Counted from the stretch's first letter, positions 53,536 through 63,347 are shown. The stretch: 64,000 bases of DNA from Archangium lipolyticum (GCF_024623785.1 NZ_JANKBZ010000005.1:472800-536799), one strand, 5' to 3'. Notes: generated by a model from the letters alone, not told the origin. Numbers and translations: made by a program.

Positions 53536-55485
53536 ATGCTTTTCGCGCCGAAGGAGCCCATCACCGCGCAGGCCCGCGTGAAGAGTCTCGACGAGTATCG
53601 CCGACTCTATCGCCAGAGCATCGAGGACCCCGTTGGCTTCTGGGGTGAGCAGGCGAAGCGGCTCGACTGGTTCCACGCGCCGACGAACGTGCTCGACGTG
53701 GACCTGCAGGAGGTGGACTTCTCCTGGTACGGCGGTGGCCGGCTCAACGCCTGCCACAACGCGGTGGACCGGCACCTTCAGAAGCACCCGGACAAGGTGG
53801 CCATCATCTGGGCCGGCAACGAGCCGGGGCAGTACCAGCGCATCACCTACCGCGAGCTGAAGCACCAGGTGGCGCGCGTGGCCAACGTGCTCAAGGCGAA
53901 CGGCGTGCAGAAGGGGGACCGTGTCTGCATCTACATGCCCATGTCGCCCGCGGTGGCCTACACCATGCTGGCGTGCGCGCGCATCGGCGCGGTGCACTCG
54001 GTGGTGTTCGCCGGCTTCTCCGCCGACTCCCTGCGTGACCGCATCCTCGACTCGGGGGCGCGCATCGTCGTCACCGCCAACGAGGCGCCGCGCGGTCCCA
54101 AGGCCGTGGCCCTCAAGACGATCGTCGACCAGGCGATCGACGGCCTCACCCAGGTGGAGACGGTGCTCGTCAGCCGCCGCACCGGCACCTCCGTGGCCAT
54201 GAAGGCCGGCCGCGACAAGTGGCTCGAGGACGAGATGGTCAAGTACCGCTCCACCTGTCCGGTGGAGTGGATGTCCAGCGAGGATCCGCTCTTCATCCTC
54301 TACACCTCGGGCAGCACGGGCAAGCCCAAGGGCGTGATGCACACCACCGCGGGATACCTCGTCTACGCGGCCATGACGCACGAGTACGTCTTCGACATCC
54401 GTCCGGACGACATCTACTTCTGCACCGCCGACGTGGGGTGGATCACCGGCCACAGCTATCTCATCTACGGCCCGCTGCTCAACGGCGTGACGACGGTCAT
54501 GTTCGAGTCCACGCCGATGTACCCGGACGCGAGCCGCATGTGGCAGGTGGTGGACGACCTGAAGGCGACCATCCTCTACACGTCGCCCACGGCGCTGCGC
54601 GCGCTCATCCGCGAGGGAGACCAGTGGGTGAAGAAGTCCTCGCGCAAGAGCCTGAGGATTCTGGGCAGCGTGGGCGAGCCCATCAACCCCGAGGTGTGGC
54701 GCTGGTACCACGACGTGGTGGGCGAGGGCCGCTGCGACGTGGTGGATACGTGGTGGCAGACGGAGACGGGCGGCATCCTCATCACGCCGCTGCCCGGCGC
54801 CACGCCGACCAAGCCCGGTAGCGCCACGCTGCCGTTCTTCGGCATCGAGCCGGTGCTGGTGGACGAGAAGGGCCAGGAGATCCAGGGCAACGACGTCTCG
54901 GGCAACCTGTGCCTCAAGCGGCCGTGGCCGGGCCAGGCGCGCACCATCTGGGGAGACCACCGGCGCTTCCGCGAGACGTACTTCTCGGCGTACCCGGGCA
55001 TGTACTTCACGGGTGACGGCTGCCGCCGGGACGAGGACGGCTACTACTGGATTACCGGCCGCGTGGACGACGTGCTCAACGTGTCCGGCCACCGGCTGGG
55101 CACGGCGGAGATCGAGAGCGCGCTGGTGGCGCACGATGTGGTGGCGGAGGCCGCGGTGGTGGGCTTCCCGCACGACATCAAGGGCACGGGCATCTGCGCG
55201 TACGTGACGGTGAAGCCGAGCGGGCAGGAGATGAACCCGGAGCAGCTGGTGGGGGCGCTGAAGGAGCAGGTGCGCCGCATCATCGGGCCGCTGGCGACGC
55301 CGGATCGCATCCGGGTGGTGAGCGGGCTGCCGAAGACGCGCTCGGGGAAGATCATGCGCCGCATCCTGCGCAAGGTGGCCGAGGGCCAGACGGACAGCCT
55401 GGGAGACACCACCACGCTGGCCGAGCCGCAGGTGGTGGAGGAGATCCTGGAGCTGGAGAAGCGCGAGTCCCAGCGCGGACGCTGA
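53536..55485 (+). CDS. acs: Acetyl-CoA synthetase
   Basis: 649 residues, full length. Adenylation motifs are [21 protein letters not shown] and [13 protein letters not shown], and the C-terminal [13 protein letters not shown] holds the Lys whose acetylation controls the enzyme in other bacteria. The Trp in the WWQTETGG acyl pocket fits acetate. It activates acetate with ATP to acetyl-CoA via acetyl-AMP in the cytoplasm. The GGGGGAAA just before the ATG at 53536 serves as ribosome site. A stable hairpin follows the stop. Confidence 0.97.
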   Translation: MLFAPKEPITAQARVKSLDEYRRLYRQSIEDPVGFWGEQAKRLDWFHAPTNVLDVDLQEVDFSWYGGGRLNACHNAVDRHLQKHPDKVAIIWAGNEPGQYQRITYRELKHQVARVANVLKANGVQKGDRVCIYMPMSPAVAYTMLACARIGAVHSVVFAGFSADSLRDRILDSGARIVVTANEAPRGPKAVALKTIVDQAIDGLTQVETVLVSRRTGTSVAMKAGRDKWLEDEMVKYRSTCPVEWMSSEDPLFILYTSGSTGKPKGVMHTTAGYLVYAAMTHEYVFDIRPDDIYFCTADVGWITGHSYLIYGPLLNGVTTVMFESTPMYPDASRMWQVVDDLKATILYTSPTALRALIREGDQWVKKSSRKSLRILGSVGEPINPEVWRWYHDVVGEGRCDVVDTWWQTETGGILITPLPGATPTKPGSATLPFFGIEPVLVDEKGQEIQGNDVSGNLCLKRPWPGQARTIWGDHRRFRETYFSAYPGMYFTGDGCRRDEDGYYWITGRVDDVLNVSGHRLGTAEIESALVAHDVVAEAAVVGFPHDIKGTGICAYVTVKPSGQEMNPEQLVGALKEQVRRIIGPLATPDRIRVVSGLPKTRSGKIMRRILRKVAEGQTDSLGDTTTLAEPQVVEEILELEKRESQRGR

Positions 55486-55514
55486 GGCTCGGGTAGGCGG
55501 CTGAAGCGCGTGAG

Positions 55515-55539
55515 GGCCCGCCCTGAAAGAGGGCGGGCC
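55515..55539 (+). terminator. Hairpin after acetyl-CoA synthetase
   Basis: Perfect 10-bp arms GGCCCGCCCT and AGGGCGGGCC with a five-base loop GAAAG, 30 bases after the stop. No T-tract is present. Confidence 0.6.
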
Positions 55540-55633
55540 AGCAGCACGGTGGCCCTTGCGTCCCATGTCGGCCCATGTCGACATCGCCCCTCCTTCGTGG
55601 CTCGGTGCATCCGCCAGGATGGGAAGGAGCATC

Positions 55634-55915
55634 ATGGACGTCATCTCCCTGATGGGCTGTTCCGTCGTGCTGCGCTCGGGGATGGAAATCAACTGCGTCA
55701 CCGCGGCCCTGCTCATCCTCGCGGCCCTTGGGATTCGCTTCCTGCCCAGGCTGATGGAGGAGCGCCCTCCGGAGCCGCCACCGCCACCGCCGGACGCTCC
55801 CCTTCAGAACACGGGCAGTGCGAGGCGCTCGGACGAGAACCGGGCGCTCGCCATCGTGCTCGGCGCTGTCTTCCTCATCGGAGCCCTGATCGCCTGGGCT
55901 TCGAGCGCGGACTGA
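55634..55915 (+). CDS. Small two-pass membrane protein
   Basis: 93 residues from the ATG at 55634, preceded by AAGGAG. Two membrane segments (about 20-36 and 74-90) flank a Pro/Glu-rich loop with EERPPEPPPPPP and a short polar part. No family is recognised. It has no coupled partner; the neighbour at 56061 runs the other way. The strong ribosome site supports translation. Confidence 0.7.
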   Translation: MDVISLMGCSVVLRSGMEINCVTAALLILAALGIRFLPRLMEERPPEPPPPPPDAPLQNTGSARRSDENRALAIVLGAVFLIGALIAWASSAD

Positions 55916-56060
55916 CAGGGGACTTCCCAGGGCATCCAGGCGCTGCGTCTAGCGATTGGCGCTCGGGTGTTCCGCCGCCCTCACTACCAGGTCAGCCCGG
56001 CCCCGGAAAGCGGGCACTGATGAGCCAGCCCCGGGCGCAGGGCACACGAACCTCACGCGC

Positions 56061-56879
56061 TCACTGCCCGAGAGACTGGGGTGGCGGCTTCACGCTGAAG
56101 ATGGGCAAGTAGCACTTGCCCTGGTGCTCATAGAGGTTATCCGGGCAGGGGGCCTTCAGCTCGTGAGGCACCCAGCAGGCACCGATGAGCTCGACCTCGG
56201 TGTAGCGCGTGCAGGGTGGACGTTTCTGTCCTTTGAAGGGCTCTTGCGGGAGTGGTCGGGCGAGCACGTGTTCTCCCTGGGACGTGCTGTCCGCGAGCCA
56301 ACCGTCGTTGACGGGGTCCGGCATTCCAGTGGCTTTCGGTCCGCCTTGGTCACCGTGGCTCACGGGCGCTGGCGGGGCATTCGCTACAGGCTCCGGACCG
56401 CTCGGAAGTTGGGATACTGAAGACAGACGAAACAGGGCGAAGAGCAGGGCGCCCACCGCGGCGGCCCCCGCCAGTCCCCATCCCGGGTGCCACCGGAGGC
56501 GGCGAGGTCCGGACTCGGCGGTGAATGCGCGAGCCATGCGCCCCACGGCTTCGTGCACATCCTCCAAGGTGGACACCAGCGACTCCACCGATTGCCTGTC
56601 GGGAGCCACGGACCACGGGGTCTGCTCCACCTCCATGGCGTCGTAGCCAGGCGAGGCCGAGGTGATGATGCGGACCCGCAGGTCGCTCAGCGGCCCCGTC
56701 CGCCCCTCATCCCTGGCGGCGGGCTTGAGCACCAGGGCCGGCGCCCCGCTCGTCTCGTGCGTGGCCCGGTAGAGCTCCCCCTGGCTGTGTTCGTCCTGCG
56801 GCACCTGCTCCTGGAGTTGGTACGGCCCCAACTGCTCCGCTTCCTCCCGGCGCGACTCGGGCTTCTCCTGCTCGTCCAT
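56061..56879 (-). CDS. Membrane protein with kinase-like N-lobe remnant and Cys-rich C-terminal domain (paralogue)
   Basis: 272 residues from the ATG at 56879, preceded by GAGGAG. Residues about 15-55 read LGPYQLQEQVP...LYRATHETSGAPALVLKP, close to a kinase N-lobe start but without glycine loop or catalytic Lys. Then come MEVEQTPW, one membrane segment (GLAGAAAVGALLFALFRL), a flexible region, and a tail with PPC...GACW...APCPDN.YEHQGKCYLP. It is a paralogue of the gene at 982-1782, with which it shares all these blocks. The upstream palindromes of that gene are absent here. A membrane adaptor or sensor is inferred. Confidence 0.82.
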   Translation of the reverse strand: MDEQEKPESRREEAEQLGPYQLQEQVPQDEHSQGELYRATHETSGAPALVLKPAARDEGRTGPLSDLRVRIITSASPGYDAMEVEQTPWSVAPDRQSVESLVSTLEDVHEAVGRMARAFTAESGPRRLRWHPGWGLAGAAAVGALLFALFRLSSVSQLPSGPEPVANAPPAPVSHGDQGGPKATGMPDPVNDGWLADSTSQGEHVLARPLPQEPFKGQKRPPCTRYTEVELIGACWVPHELKAPCPDNLYEHQGKCYLPIFSVKPPPQSLGQ

Positions 56880-57307
56880 GCGTGCTCCTCGCTGGCCTCC
56901 CTCATGCCCGAGGCCCAGCCCCATTGCTCGCACGGAACCGAGCCCATGCACCAGGAGGTATGCGGTTCCCTTGGGGGCTTCCTACTGAGCTCGTCGTTGT
57001 CGAGGCGTGCTGGCATACTCCGAACGGACTGCGAGGACCTATCAGCTGACCAGGTTGGAAGACGTAGCTGGCACCGGGCTTCGTGTCTGGCTGGACCGCG
57101 CCATCGGCCTGCTGCCGGATGAGGCATTCCCCGCGCTCGTCGCCAACTACGTCTGCCTGGAGGATGTCGTTGCGGACGGCCGGGCAGAGCCCGACCTGCT
57201 TCACAGCATCCGTCGCTTCCATCCTCTTCCACTCTCCGGTCTGTTGACGCCAGACTCCTGGCCCCCGGCCTGGCGGGTGATGCGGACGGGGAAAGCCGAG
57301 GTGTCCC
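56880..57307. other. 428-base interval with a possible gene remnant
   Basis: No gene with a start site can be assigned. On the plus strand 57007-57290 stays open and codes for a stretch (RVWLDRAIGLLPDEAFPALV, then ANYVCLEDVVADGRAEPDLL) with a GC-rich third position like real genes here, but it has no ribosome site and runs out of coding character into the next gene's start. The minus strand also stays open there. Decayed coding sequence is the best guess. Confidence 0.4.
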
Positions 57308-58165
57308 ATGGGAAAATGGATGAACGTCGCCTTCGTGCAGACGGCGGATCTCGGGCGGCTCGAAGCGGCGGTGGAGCGGCTGCTCGAGGAGGCCGGGCGC
57401 CACCAGGTGCGTCCCCCGCCGCGCACGCCCGAGCCCTACGATCCGATGCAGTACGGGCATGGCGAGGACGTCCCCCGCTGGGGTCTCGCGGGCTTTCTCG
57501 CCTTGCCGGGCTGGTGCGCCCTGCGGAGCGCGCCCTACGAATTGCTCATGGAAGGGGAGGCACCGCTCCTGGCGCGCCTCACCGAGCAGCTCGGCACGGT
57601 GGGTTTCCAGTACAACCTCTACGATAGCACCGAGGAGTTCCTGTTCGAGGCGGATGCGCGGGGGAGCTTCGAGCAGTCGGGCCTGGGCGGCAGCCACAAC
57701 TGGCAGCGCCTGTGGCGAGGAGCGGAGCCGCCCATGGAGCGGCTGGAGGTGTGCTTCCGACGCGTCGACCCGGGCCCCGCAGCCCGGCTCGCTCGCGAGC
57801 GCTGGCCGGATCTGTGGGTGTCAGAGATAGCCTCTTCGGGGCCAGAGGAGGAGGCGCTCCGAGCCTGGCTCGCGGCTGTGGGCGGAGAAACATTCACGCG
57901 CCAGTACCCTGGAGGGCTCCTCACCCGGTGGCGCGCCCACCCGGCCTACGTGGTGCTCGCGATGGTGGCTGGCCAGGACGCCTCGTTCCTGAGCGGGGAC
58001 GTGAAGGCGGAGGCAGTGCGCCTGGTGTTCGGCGGCGAGGCCGCAGAGTACTGCGACAATGGCTTCCTCGTCGAGACGCTCATCCCGCACGCCCCCCTGC
58101 CCCTCAGCCCCGCCTTCGTTCTTTATGGCGACCGAGATCCGCCCTCGCGCTCACGACGCCGATGA
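57308..58165 (+). CDS. Hypothetical protein
   Basis: 285 residues; GAGGTG precedes the ATG at 57308. No signal peptide or membrane segment. A Trp/Tyr-rich first half (PMQYGHGEDVPRWGLAGFLALPGWCALRSAPYELL, FQYNLYDSTEEFLFE) is followed by a mixed alpha/beta part (AARLARERWPDLWVSE, LAAVGGETFTRQYPGG). I do not recognise the family, but the lineage-specific look and position suggest an accessory gene, possibly an immunity or defence-related protein. It ends close to a LysR gene that runs the other way. Confidence 0.75.
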   Translation: MGKWMNVAFVQTADLGRLEAAVERLLEEAGRHQVRPPPRTPEPYDPMQYGHGEDVPRWGLAGFLALPGWCALRSAPYELLMEGEAPLLARLTEQLGTVGFQYNLYDSTEEFLFEADARGSFEQSGLGGSHNWQRLWRGAEPPMERLEVCFRRVDPGPAARLARERWPDLWVSEIASSGPEEEALRAWLAAVGGETFTRQYPGGLLTRWRAHPAYVVLAMVAGQDASFLSGDVKAEAVRLVFGGEAAEYCDNGFLVETLIPHAPLPLSPAFVLYGDRDPPSRSRRR

Positions 58166-58279
58166 CCCTGCGCTGTTCCTCTGCACTGCCTACGAGCGCT
58201 TCCCGGAAATTGGCGGGCGCTCCACCCCTTGAGGCCCGGCACGGCTCGCGGTGGCCGTGCTCGAGGTCGCGCCTTCGGC

Positions 58280-59200
58280 TCACCGGGACCCACCCGCCAG
58301 CGGCGAGGCCTTCATCGTGTCCACCATGTGGCGGATGAAGGCACGCACGCGGTGCGGGACCTGCCCGCCTCCTACGTGGACGGCGTGGATCTGCTCCAGG
58401 TCGCCCGGATTGTATTTCTCCAGCAGGGGGACGAGGCGCCCGGCCTCGAGCTCCGCGGCCACATGCCACAGGCCCAGGCGGCCGATGCCCACCCCGTTCA
58501 GGAGCATCTGCTTCAGGGTCTCGCCGTTGTTCACCTGCACGCTTCCCGCGACGACCTGTTGAGTGATGCCGCCCGCCTCCCGGAAGGGCCAGCCACTGCG
58601 GGCGCGCCGGAAGTTGAAGGTCACGCAGTCGTGGCGTCGAAGCTCGTCTGGCGTTTTCGGCGTGCCCTTGCGCTGGAGGTAGGCGGGTGAGGCGCAGATG
58701 ACGCGGCGGCTCTGCCCGAGCTTGTGCGCGAGCAGCGCGCTGTCGGGCAGGTCGCCCGTGCGAATGGCGACATCGGTCTTCTGGGCGAGCAGGTCGACCA
58801 CGTCATCGGTCAAGCTGAGATCCACGATGACGTCGGGGTAGCGCGCGAGGAAGGCGGGTAGGGCGGGGACGACGAACTGGGAGCCAAAGGGAATCGACGC
58901 ATTGACGCGCAGGCGGCCCCGCACCGCGCCCGCGGCGGCGGCCTGCTCGGCCTCGTTCAACTCCTGGAGAATGCGCTGTCCCGCCCGGTAGTAGGCTTCA
59001 CCTTCCTCGGTGAGGCTCAGCGCGCGGGTCGTCCGCATGAAGAGGCGGGCGCCAAGACGGCTCTCCAGCCGGGTGATGAGCTTGCTGACCGCCGAGGGGG
59101 TGAGTCCCACGCTCCTAGCGGCCGCGGAGAATCCCCCCTCCTGCACCACCCGCAGGAAGACCTCCAGTTCGCCGGAGCGCTCCATGAGGATGCGCGCCAT
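58280..59200 (-). CDS. LysR-type transcriptional regulator
   Basis: 306 residues from the ATG at 59200. The N-terminal helix-turn-helix is FLRVVQEGGFSAAARSVGLTPSAVSKLITRLESRLGARLF, and the rest is the effector-binding domain with RGRLRVNASIPFG and VDLLAQKTDVAIRTG. The form is that of the DhcR/PA2267-like group that controls oxidoreductases. It is divergent from an SDR gene; the inverted repeats at 59203 fit its binding site, so it most likely controls itself and that SDR gene. Confidence 0.94.
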   Translation of the reverse strand: MARILMERSGELEVFLRVVQEGGFSAAARSVGLTPSAVSKLITRLESRLGARLFMRTTRALSLTEEGEAYYRAGQRILQELNEAEQAAAAGAVRGRLRVNASIPFGSQFVVPALPAFLARYPDVIVDLSLTDDVVDLLAQKTDVAIRTGDLPDSALLAHKLGQSRRVICASPAYLQRKGTPKTPDELRRHDCVTFNFRRARSGWPFREAGGITQQVVAGSVQVNNGETLKQMLLNGVGIGRLGLWHVAAELEAGRLVPLLEKYNPGDLEQIHAVHVGGGQVPHRVRAFIRHMVDTMKASPLAGGSR

Positions 59201-59202
59201 TC

Positions 59203-59247
59203 GTGAATCCCGTTCACAAGTATTGCAACCATCCTGTGAATGTTCAT
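59203..59247. promoter_or_regulatory. LysR-type operators between regulator and SDR genes
   Basis: GTGAA-TCCCG-TTCAC at 59203-59217 is a perfect inverted repeat; GTGAA-TG-TTCAT at 59236-59247 repeats the half-sites with shorter spacing. Both lie in the 126-base divergent spacer, as in classical LysR recognition/activation site pairs. Confidence 0.6.
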
Positions 59248-59326
59248 CCCGGCACGCAAGGGTTATTCCGTCTGCATCACGGCACGGCTCACGCCGCCCC
59301 TTCCTCAAACCCGACTGGGAGTTCTC

Positions 59327-60118
59327 ATGGACCTGCAATTGAACAAGAAGACCGCGCTGGTCACTGGCGCCACGGCCGGCATCGGCCTCGAGATCGCGCG
59401 GACGCTGGCTGTCGAGGGCGCCGAGGTCATCATCACCGGCCGCGCGCGGGCCAAACTCGACCAGGCGGTGGAGGACATCCGCTCCTCCGGCGGCAAGCAC
59501 ATCCGCGGCGTGCTGGCGGATGCGGCGACCGCCGAGGGCGCGGCCTTGATCCAGAAGGAGGCGAGCGACGTCGACATTCTCGTCAACAACCTGGGCATCT
59601 ACGAGAGCAAGCCCTTCGCCGAGATCTCCGATGCCGACTGGCTTTCCTACATCAACATCAATGTGATGAGCGGCGTGCGGCTGTCGCGGGCCTACTTCCC
59701 GGGCATGCTGAAGCGCAACTGGGGACGCATCATCTTCATCTCCAGCGAGTCCGCGCTCACCATTCCTCCGGACATGATCCACTACGCGACGACCAAGACG
59801 GCGCAGCTCTCCATCTCGCGGGGTCTCGCCAACCTGACGAAGGGCACGAAGGTGACGGTCAACTCGGTGCTACCGGGACCCACGCACTCGGAGGGCATCG
59901 TCGACTTCCTGCGCAGCGTGTCCAGTGAGCCCGAGGCCCCGGCCGATAAGATCGTGACCGAGTTCTTCGCCAGGCACCGGCCGGCCTCGCTCCTGCAGCG
60001 GATGATCGATCCGGGGGAGATCGCCAGCCTGGTCGCCTATCTGGCCAGCCCCCTGTCCGCCGCGACGAACGGCGCGGTGCTCCGTGCCGAGGGAGGTCTC
60101 GTCACCACCATCAGCTGA
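59327..60118 (+). CDS. Short-chain dehydrogenase/reductase
   Basis: 263 residues from the ATG at 59327, preceded by GGGAG. Cofactor motif TGATAGIG, NNLG (in place of NNAG), catalytic Ser in IFISSESAL, and Tyr-x3-Lys in YATTKTA are all present. Gly-rich Arg in TGRAR after beta 2 suggests NADP(H). The fold fits classical SDRs that reduce ketones or acyl groups. Its substrate is unknown. Divergent LysR control is inferred. A 164-base spacer follows before the next gene. Confidence 0.94.
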   Translation: MDLQLNKKTALVTGATAGIGLEIARTLAVEGAEVIITGRARAKLDQAVEDIRSSGGKHIRGVLADAATAEGAALIQKEASDVDILVNNLGIYESKPFAEISDADWLSYININVMSGVRLSRAYFPGMLKRNWGRIIFISSESALTIPPDMIHYATTKTAQLSISRGLANLTKGTKVTVNSVLPGPTHSEGIVDFLRSVSSEPEAPADKIVTEFFARHRPASLLQRMIDPGEIASLVAYLASPLSAATNGAVLRAEGGLVTTIS

Positions 60119-60282
60119 GGAGGGCGCGGAGAAGCCCGGCCAGGGCCTCGTCACGCAGTCTCGTCCAGTGCTCCTGGCCACAGTGCGCAATAGGATGACC
60201 GCGGCCACGAGTCGGGGCAGGCTCACAGGGGCGCCTTCCGCACGCCGCGGAGCCGTTCAGAAATCCTGTCGAGGGGTGGAGC

Positions 60283-61710
60283 ATGAGCGCAGTCCGTCCG
60301 GGCCGACGTTCGTCATCTTGGGTTCTATTCCTGGCGCTCTCCGTCGCGGGAGTGCTCGCTGGCTGCAGCTCGTCCTCGAATGAGCCGTCCGACGAGAATC
60401 CGCCACCCGACGCGGGAAGTCCCGACGCGGGGCCTCCTCCTGATTTCACCTGGGGCAGTGGCACGGACACCGGCAAGCTCGAGGGCAACGTGTGGACCCC
60501 TGGGCGTGACGCGAAGGGACTCGTGAACCAGGTGTCGTGGGCGCTCGTCCCCAAGGGGCGGTGGATCGAGGTCGCTGGTACGCCGCTCACCTCGCTCGAC
60601 GCGGACGTCAAGGCGGCGCTTCCTGGCTTCCGGGATTTCGGCTCCGGAGGGATCGCCGCGGTCATCAACGCCTATTCCGGCGTGGCGGTCGACGCGCCTC
60701 GCGCCCGCTGGTGGGCCTTCGGCGGCGGGCACGCCGACAGCTCCAACAACGGCCTCTACCGCTTCGACATGGCGAAGATGCGCTGGAGCATCGAGCAGCT
60801 CCCCGACAACTCGGCGAACTGGGCAGACGTCACCTATGGGAACACGTACAGCACCTACCCTCCCGCCGTGGCGTACGCCAAGGCCCACCCGGACAGCGAC
60901 GTCTTCTCGGATGAGTTCTTCGACCCGGACCGGCCCGCCGCGTCGACCGGCAACCCGGTGGCCCGCCACACGTACAACGGTCTTGTCTACAACCCGGACC
61001 TCCAGGAGGTGGCCTTTGGCGTCCGGCGGATGTGGCGCTACAGCCTGACCACCCACACCTGGAAGCGCCACAACCCCTTCAACACCCCGGGCGCCACCTA
61101 CGACGGGGCGACCGGATACGGCGGCTCGTCCGGCTGGACGTTCTGGGACGAGGTGAAACACCGCTACCTCTTCGGCCCCACGGAGAACTACAGCTATTCG
61201 AGGTGGTGGTCCTTCGACACCGACGACCAGTCCTGGAACTGGGAGACCGTCACTCCCCCCGCGTGGTTTTTCGCCCAGATGGTCAGGGTCGGTCGCAAGC
61301 TGGTGAGCTTCCCCTACCCGGAGTCGCAACACGGCACCTTCCCTCCGCAGTTCATCACGTACGACATGGATACGGGGAAGTGGGAGCGCCTGCTCCTGGG
61401 GCACGACCTCGAGCTCTCACGCTGCTACACCGATTACTTCGAGGGAATGATCTTCACCTACGTGCCACCGCTCAACCGTTACATCGCCGCGTTCCCGTAC
61501 GACCGCGACGGGGATGGGCGCTTCGAGTACCGGACCTTCGAGATCGACGCGGTGACCCTCGAGCTCCGCGAGGCGCCGGAGTACGAGGCCGGCGCCTTCG
61601 GCGGGTGGCACGAGCTCGTCAAGAACCGCTTCTTCTACCTGGCGACGCACGACGCCCTCGTCTACGTGCGCAAGGGAGAAGAGAACCTGCGCGTCTTCCG
61701 GCTCCCCTGA
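60283..61710 (+). CDS. Propeller lipoprotein
   Basis: 475 residues. The signal ends LAGC (lipobox) and is followed by a Ser/Pro-Asp-Ala-Gly linker. The body has a repeating blade pattern (RARWWAFGGGHADSSNNGLYRFD, GVRRMWRYSLTTHTWKRHNPF, DQSWNWETVTPP, FEYRTFEIDAVTLELREAP) that suggests a kelch- or galactose-oxidase-like propeller. The GGGHADSSNNGLYR part recalls binding or oxidase loops, but the catalytic Cys-Tyr pair cannot be identified. Surface localisation is inferred. It is a single gene. Confidence 0.87.
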   Translation: MSAVRPGRRSSSWVLFLALSVAGVLAGCSSSSNEPSDENPPPDAGSPDAGPPPDFTWGSGTDTGKLEGNVWTPGRDAKGLVNQVSWALVPKGRWIEVAGTPLTSLDADVKAALPGFRDFGSGGIAAVINAYSGVAVDAPRARWWAFGGGHADSSNNGLYRFDMAKMRWSIEQLPDNSANWADVTYGNTYSTYPPAVAYAKAHPDSDVFSDEFFDPDRPAASTGNPVARHTYNGLVYNPDLQEVAFGVRRMWRYSLTTHTWKRHNPFNTPGATYDGATGYGGSSGWTFWDEVKHRYLFGPTENYSYSRWWSFDTDDQSWNWETVTPPAWFFAQMVRVGRKLVSFPYPESQHGTFPPQFITYDMDTGKWERLLLGHDLELSRCYTDYFEGMIFTYVPPLNRYIAAFPYDRDGDGRFEYRTFEIDAVTLELREAPEYEAGAFGGWHELVKNRFFYLATHDALVYVRKGEENLRVFRLP

Positions 61711-61824
61711 GCCAGCACCGCCTGGCCTGGCGCGCGGATGTCAGGAAGTCAGGCGGATCGTCGTCTGGGCGCGGACGAAAGACTCCAGCAGCCATCCTTT
61801 CCGCCAACAAGGAGACGTCCCCTC

Positions 61825-62550
61825 ATGACGATCAGGCTCTTCCTCGAGGACTCGTACCAACGTGAGTTCAACGCGGAGGTACTCGAGAGCGCGGACGGAT
61901 GGTGTGTCCTGTCACGAACGGCCTTCTACCCGGGAGGTGGCGGTCAACCCTGCGATCGCGGCCACTTGAGCCTGGAGGGAGACACCATCGCGGTCTCCGA
62001 AATCCGAGAGGACGATGCGGGCCGGATCTGGCACCGCATCGAGCGAGAGCTCGCGGCGGGCCAGGCCGTGCGAGGAACCCTCGACTGGTCCTACAGACAC
62101 GCACTGATGCGTCATCATGGCCTGATGCACGTCGTCAATACGGTCGCGCGCCAACATTTCGGGGGTGTCATCACGGGCGTGCAGCTCGGTCCCGAGGAGT
62201 CACGCATCGACTTCAAGCTGACCGGTTTCTCTCGTGAGCAGCTTTCCGAGCTGGAGGGCCGCGTCAATGACGTGCTCCAGCACGGCCACACCGTCACCTC
62301 CTCGGTCATCAGCGAAGAGGAGTTCCGCGGGCGGCCCGAGCTCATTCGAACCCTGAATGTCCTCCCACCGATCGTGGATGGGAAGGTGCGGATCGTCGAA
62401 ATCGAAGGGTTCGATGCACAAGCCTGCGGCGGAACGCATGTGCACTCGATGCGCGAGATCGGACGGGCGCGCATCAGGAAGTTCGACAACAAGGGCAAGG
62501 ACAACAAGCGATTCTATTGGACGCTGACGGCTCATGAAGCCGATGCCTAA
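61825..62550 (+). CDS. Alanyl-tRNA editing protein (AlaX type)
   Basis: 241 residues from the ATG at 61825; AAGGAG is ten bases upstream. The zinc-binding editing residues are H98 and H102 (HGLMH) and C201 and H205 (CGGTH), as in the AlaRS editing domain. The N-terminal FYPGGGGQPCDRG is the usual beta-barrel block. The enzyme hydrolyses Ser- or Gly-tRNA(Ala) made by mistake. It is a free-standing AlaX, separate from an alanyl-tRNA synthetase. The last 4 bases overlap the 3' end of a convergent gene. Confidence 0.94.
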   Translation: MTIRLFLEDSYQREFNAEVLESADGWCVLSRTAFYPGGGGQPCDRGHLSLEGDTIAVSEIREDDAGRIWHRIERELAAGQAVRGTLDWSYRHALMRHHGLMHVVNTVARQHFGGVITGVQLGPEESRIDFKLTGFSREQLSELEGRVNDVLQHGHTVTSSVISEEEFRGRPELIRTLNVLPPIVDGKVRIVEIEGFDAQACGGTHVHSMREIGRARIRKFDNKGKDNKRFYWTLTAHEADA

Positions 62551-63347
62551 TGCCGCCCCAACTCCCTGTCCCAGGCAGCCAACTGCAAGGTCACCGTGTA
62601 TTTGTAGGCGCTGGAGAAATCCTCGAAGTCCTTCGAGGGAAGCGCGGAGAGGCGCTCGCGCAGGAAGCCCGGGTCGCTGAGCACCTCGCGGTTCTTGAAT
62701 TCGGCGTCTTCCTCCACCAGGACAGGCATCAACCGGAGCACGGCCTTCATGCAATCCTCCCGGCTCGCGCGAGCCATGCGCTCTACCGTCAAGGCCATGT
62801 GCTCGCGGACCGAGGCAGGGCCTCCGGGGCACCATGCGTCCAGGGTCTTGCGGTAGATGTCATCCATGAGCTCTTCCAGCGTGTACTTCTTGCCGAACCA
62901 GAACGCGTAGCGAGGACCCTGGAGCACATCCCAGAAGCGGAGTATCGAGGCGAGCCGGTTCGCCATGCGCTCAGCGCTCCGCAGCGGGGGCGGAGACACG
63001 GCATGGTAGATAGCCCCCCAAGGAGTGCCCAGGCAGAAGGACTCGAACTCGTCCCCCATGCGCTGGTGCTTCTCTTCAGGGACACCGTCATCCAAGCTCA
63101 TGAAGACGTCGACGAACATGTGCATCCACCAGCGTGGGCGGTTCAAGTCGAATTCGGCCCCCGAGTGCATCACCAGGATCTCGCCGGGCGGCACCTGGCT
63201 CATCTGCCGGGGCTGGGGAAAAGCACCAGTCTTGAGATACTCCCGAGCCCACCAGCGGCCCTCGGCTCTCACCTTGCGGCGGATGGCGGCGGTGGTGCCG
63301 TAGAGCCACGCAGGAAACTCAAGCACCGGGGACTGTTCCGTGGTCAT
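62547..63347 (-). CDS. Hypothetical protein next to nuclease-like gene
   Basis: 266 residues from the ATG at 63347 (an upstream TTG at 63410 is possible). No signal or membrane segment. Mixed helical protein (GTTAAIRRKVRAEGRWWAREYLKTGAF, RWWMHMFVDVFMSLDDGVPEEKHQRM, FWFGKKYTLEELMDDIYRKTL) of unknown family. It lies 87 bases downstream of a PD-(D/E)xK-type nuclease-like gene on the same strand, in the position of an immunity protein. This role is inferred only from that position. Confidence 0.75.
   Translation of the reverse strand: MTTEQSPVLEFPAWLYGTTAAIRRKVRAEGRWWAREYLKTGAFPQPRQMSQVPPGEILVMHSGAEFDLNRPRWWMHMFVDVFMSLDDGVPEEKHQRMGDEFESFCLGTPWGAIYHAVSPPPLRSAERMANRLASILRFWDVLQGPRYAFWFGKKYTLEELMDDIYRKTLDAWCPGGPASVREHMALTVERMARASREDCMKAVLRLMPVLVEEDAEFKNREVLSDPGFLRERLSALPSKDFEDFSSAYKYTVTLQLAAWDRELGRH

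Noticed and set aside
58125..58232. A 35-codon plus-strand frame overlapping the end of the hypothetical gene at 57308
   Set aside because: No ribosome site and no similarity visible; too short to support.
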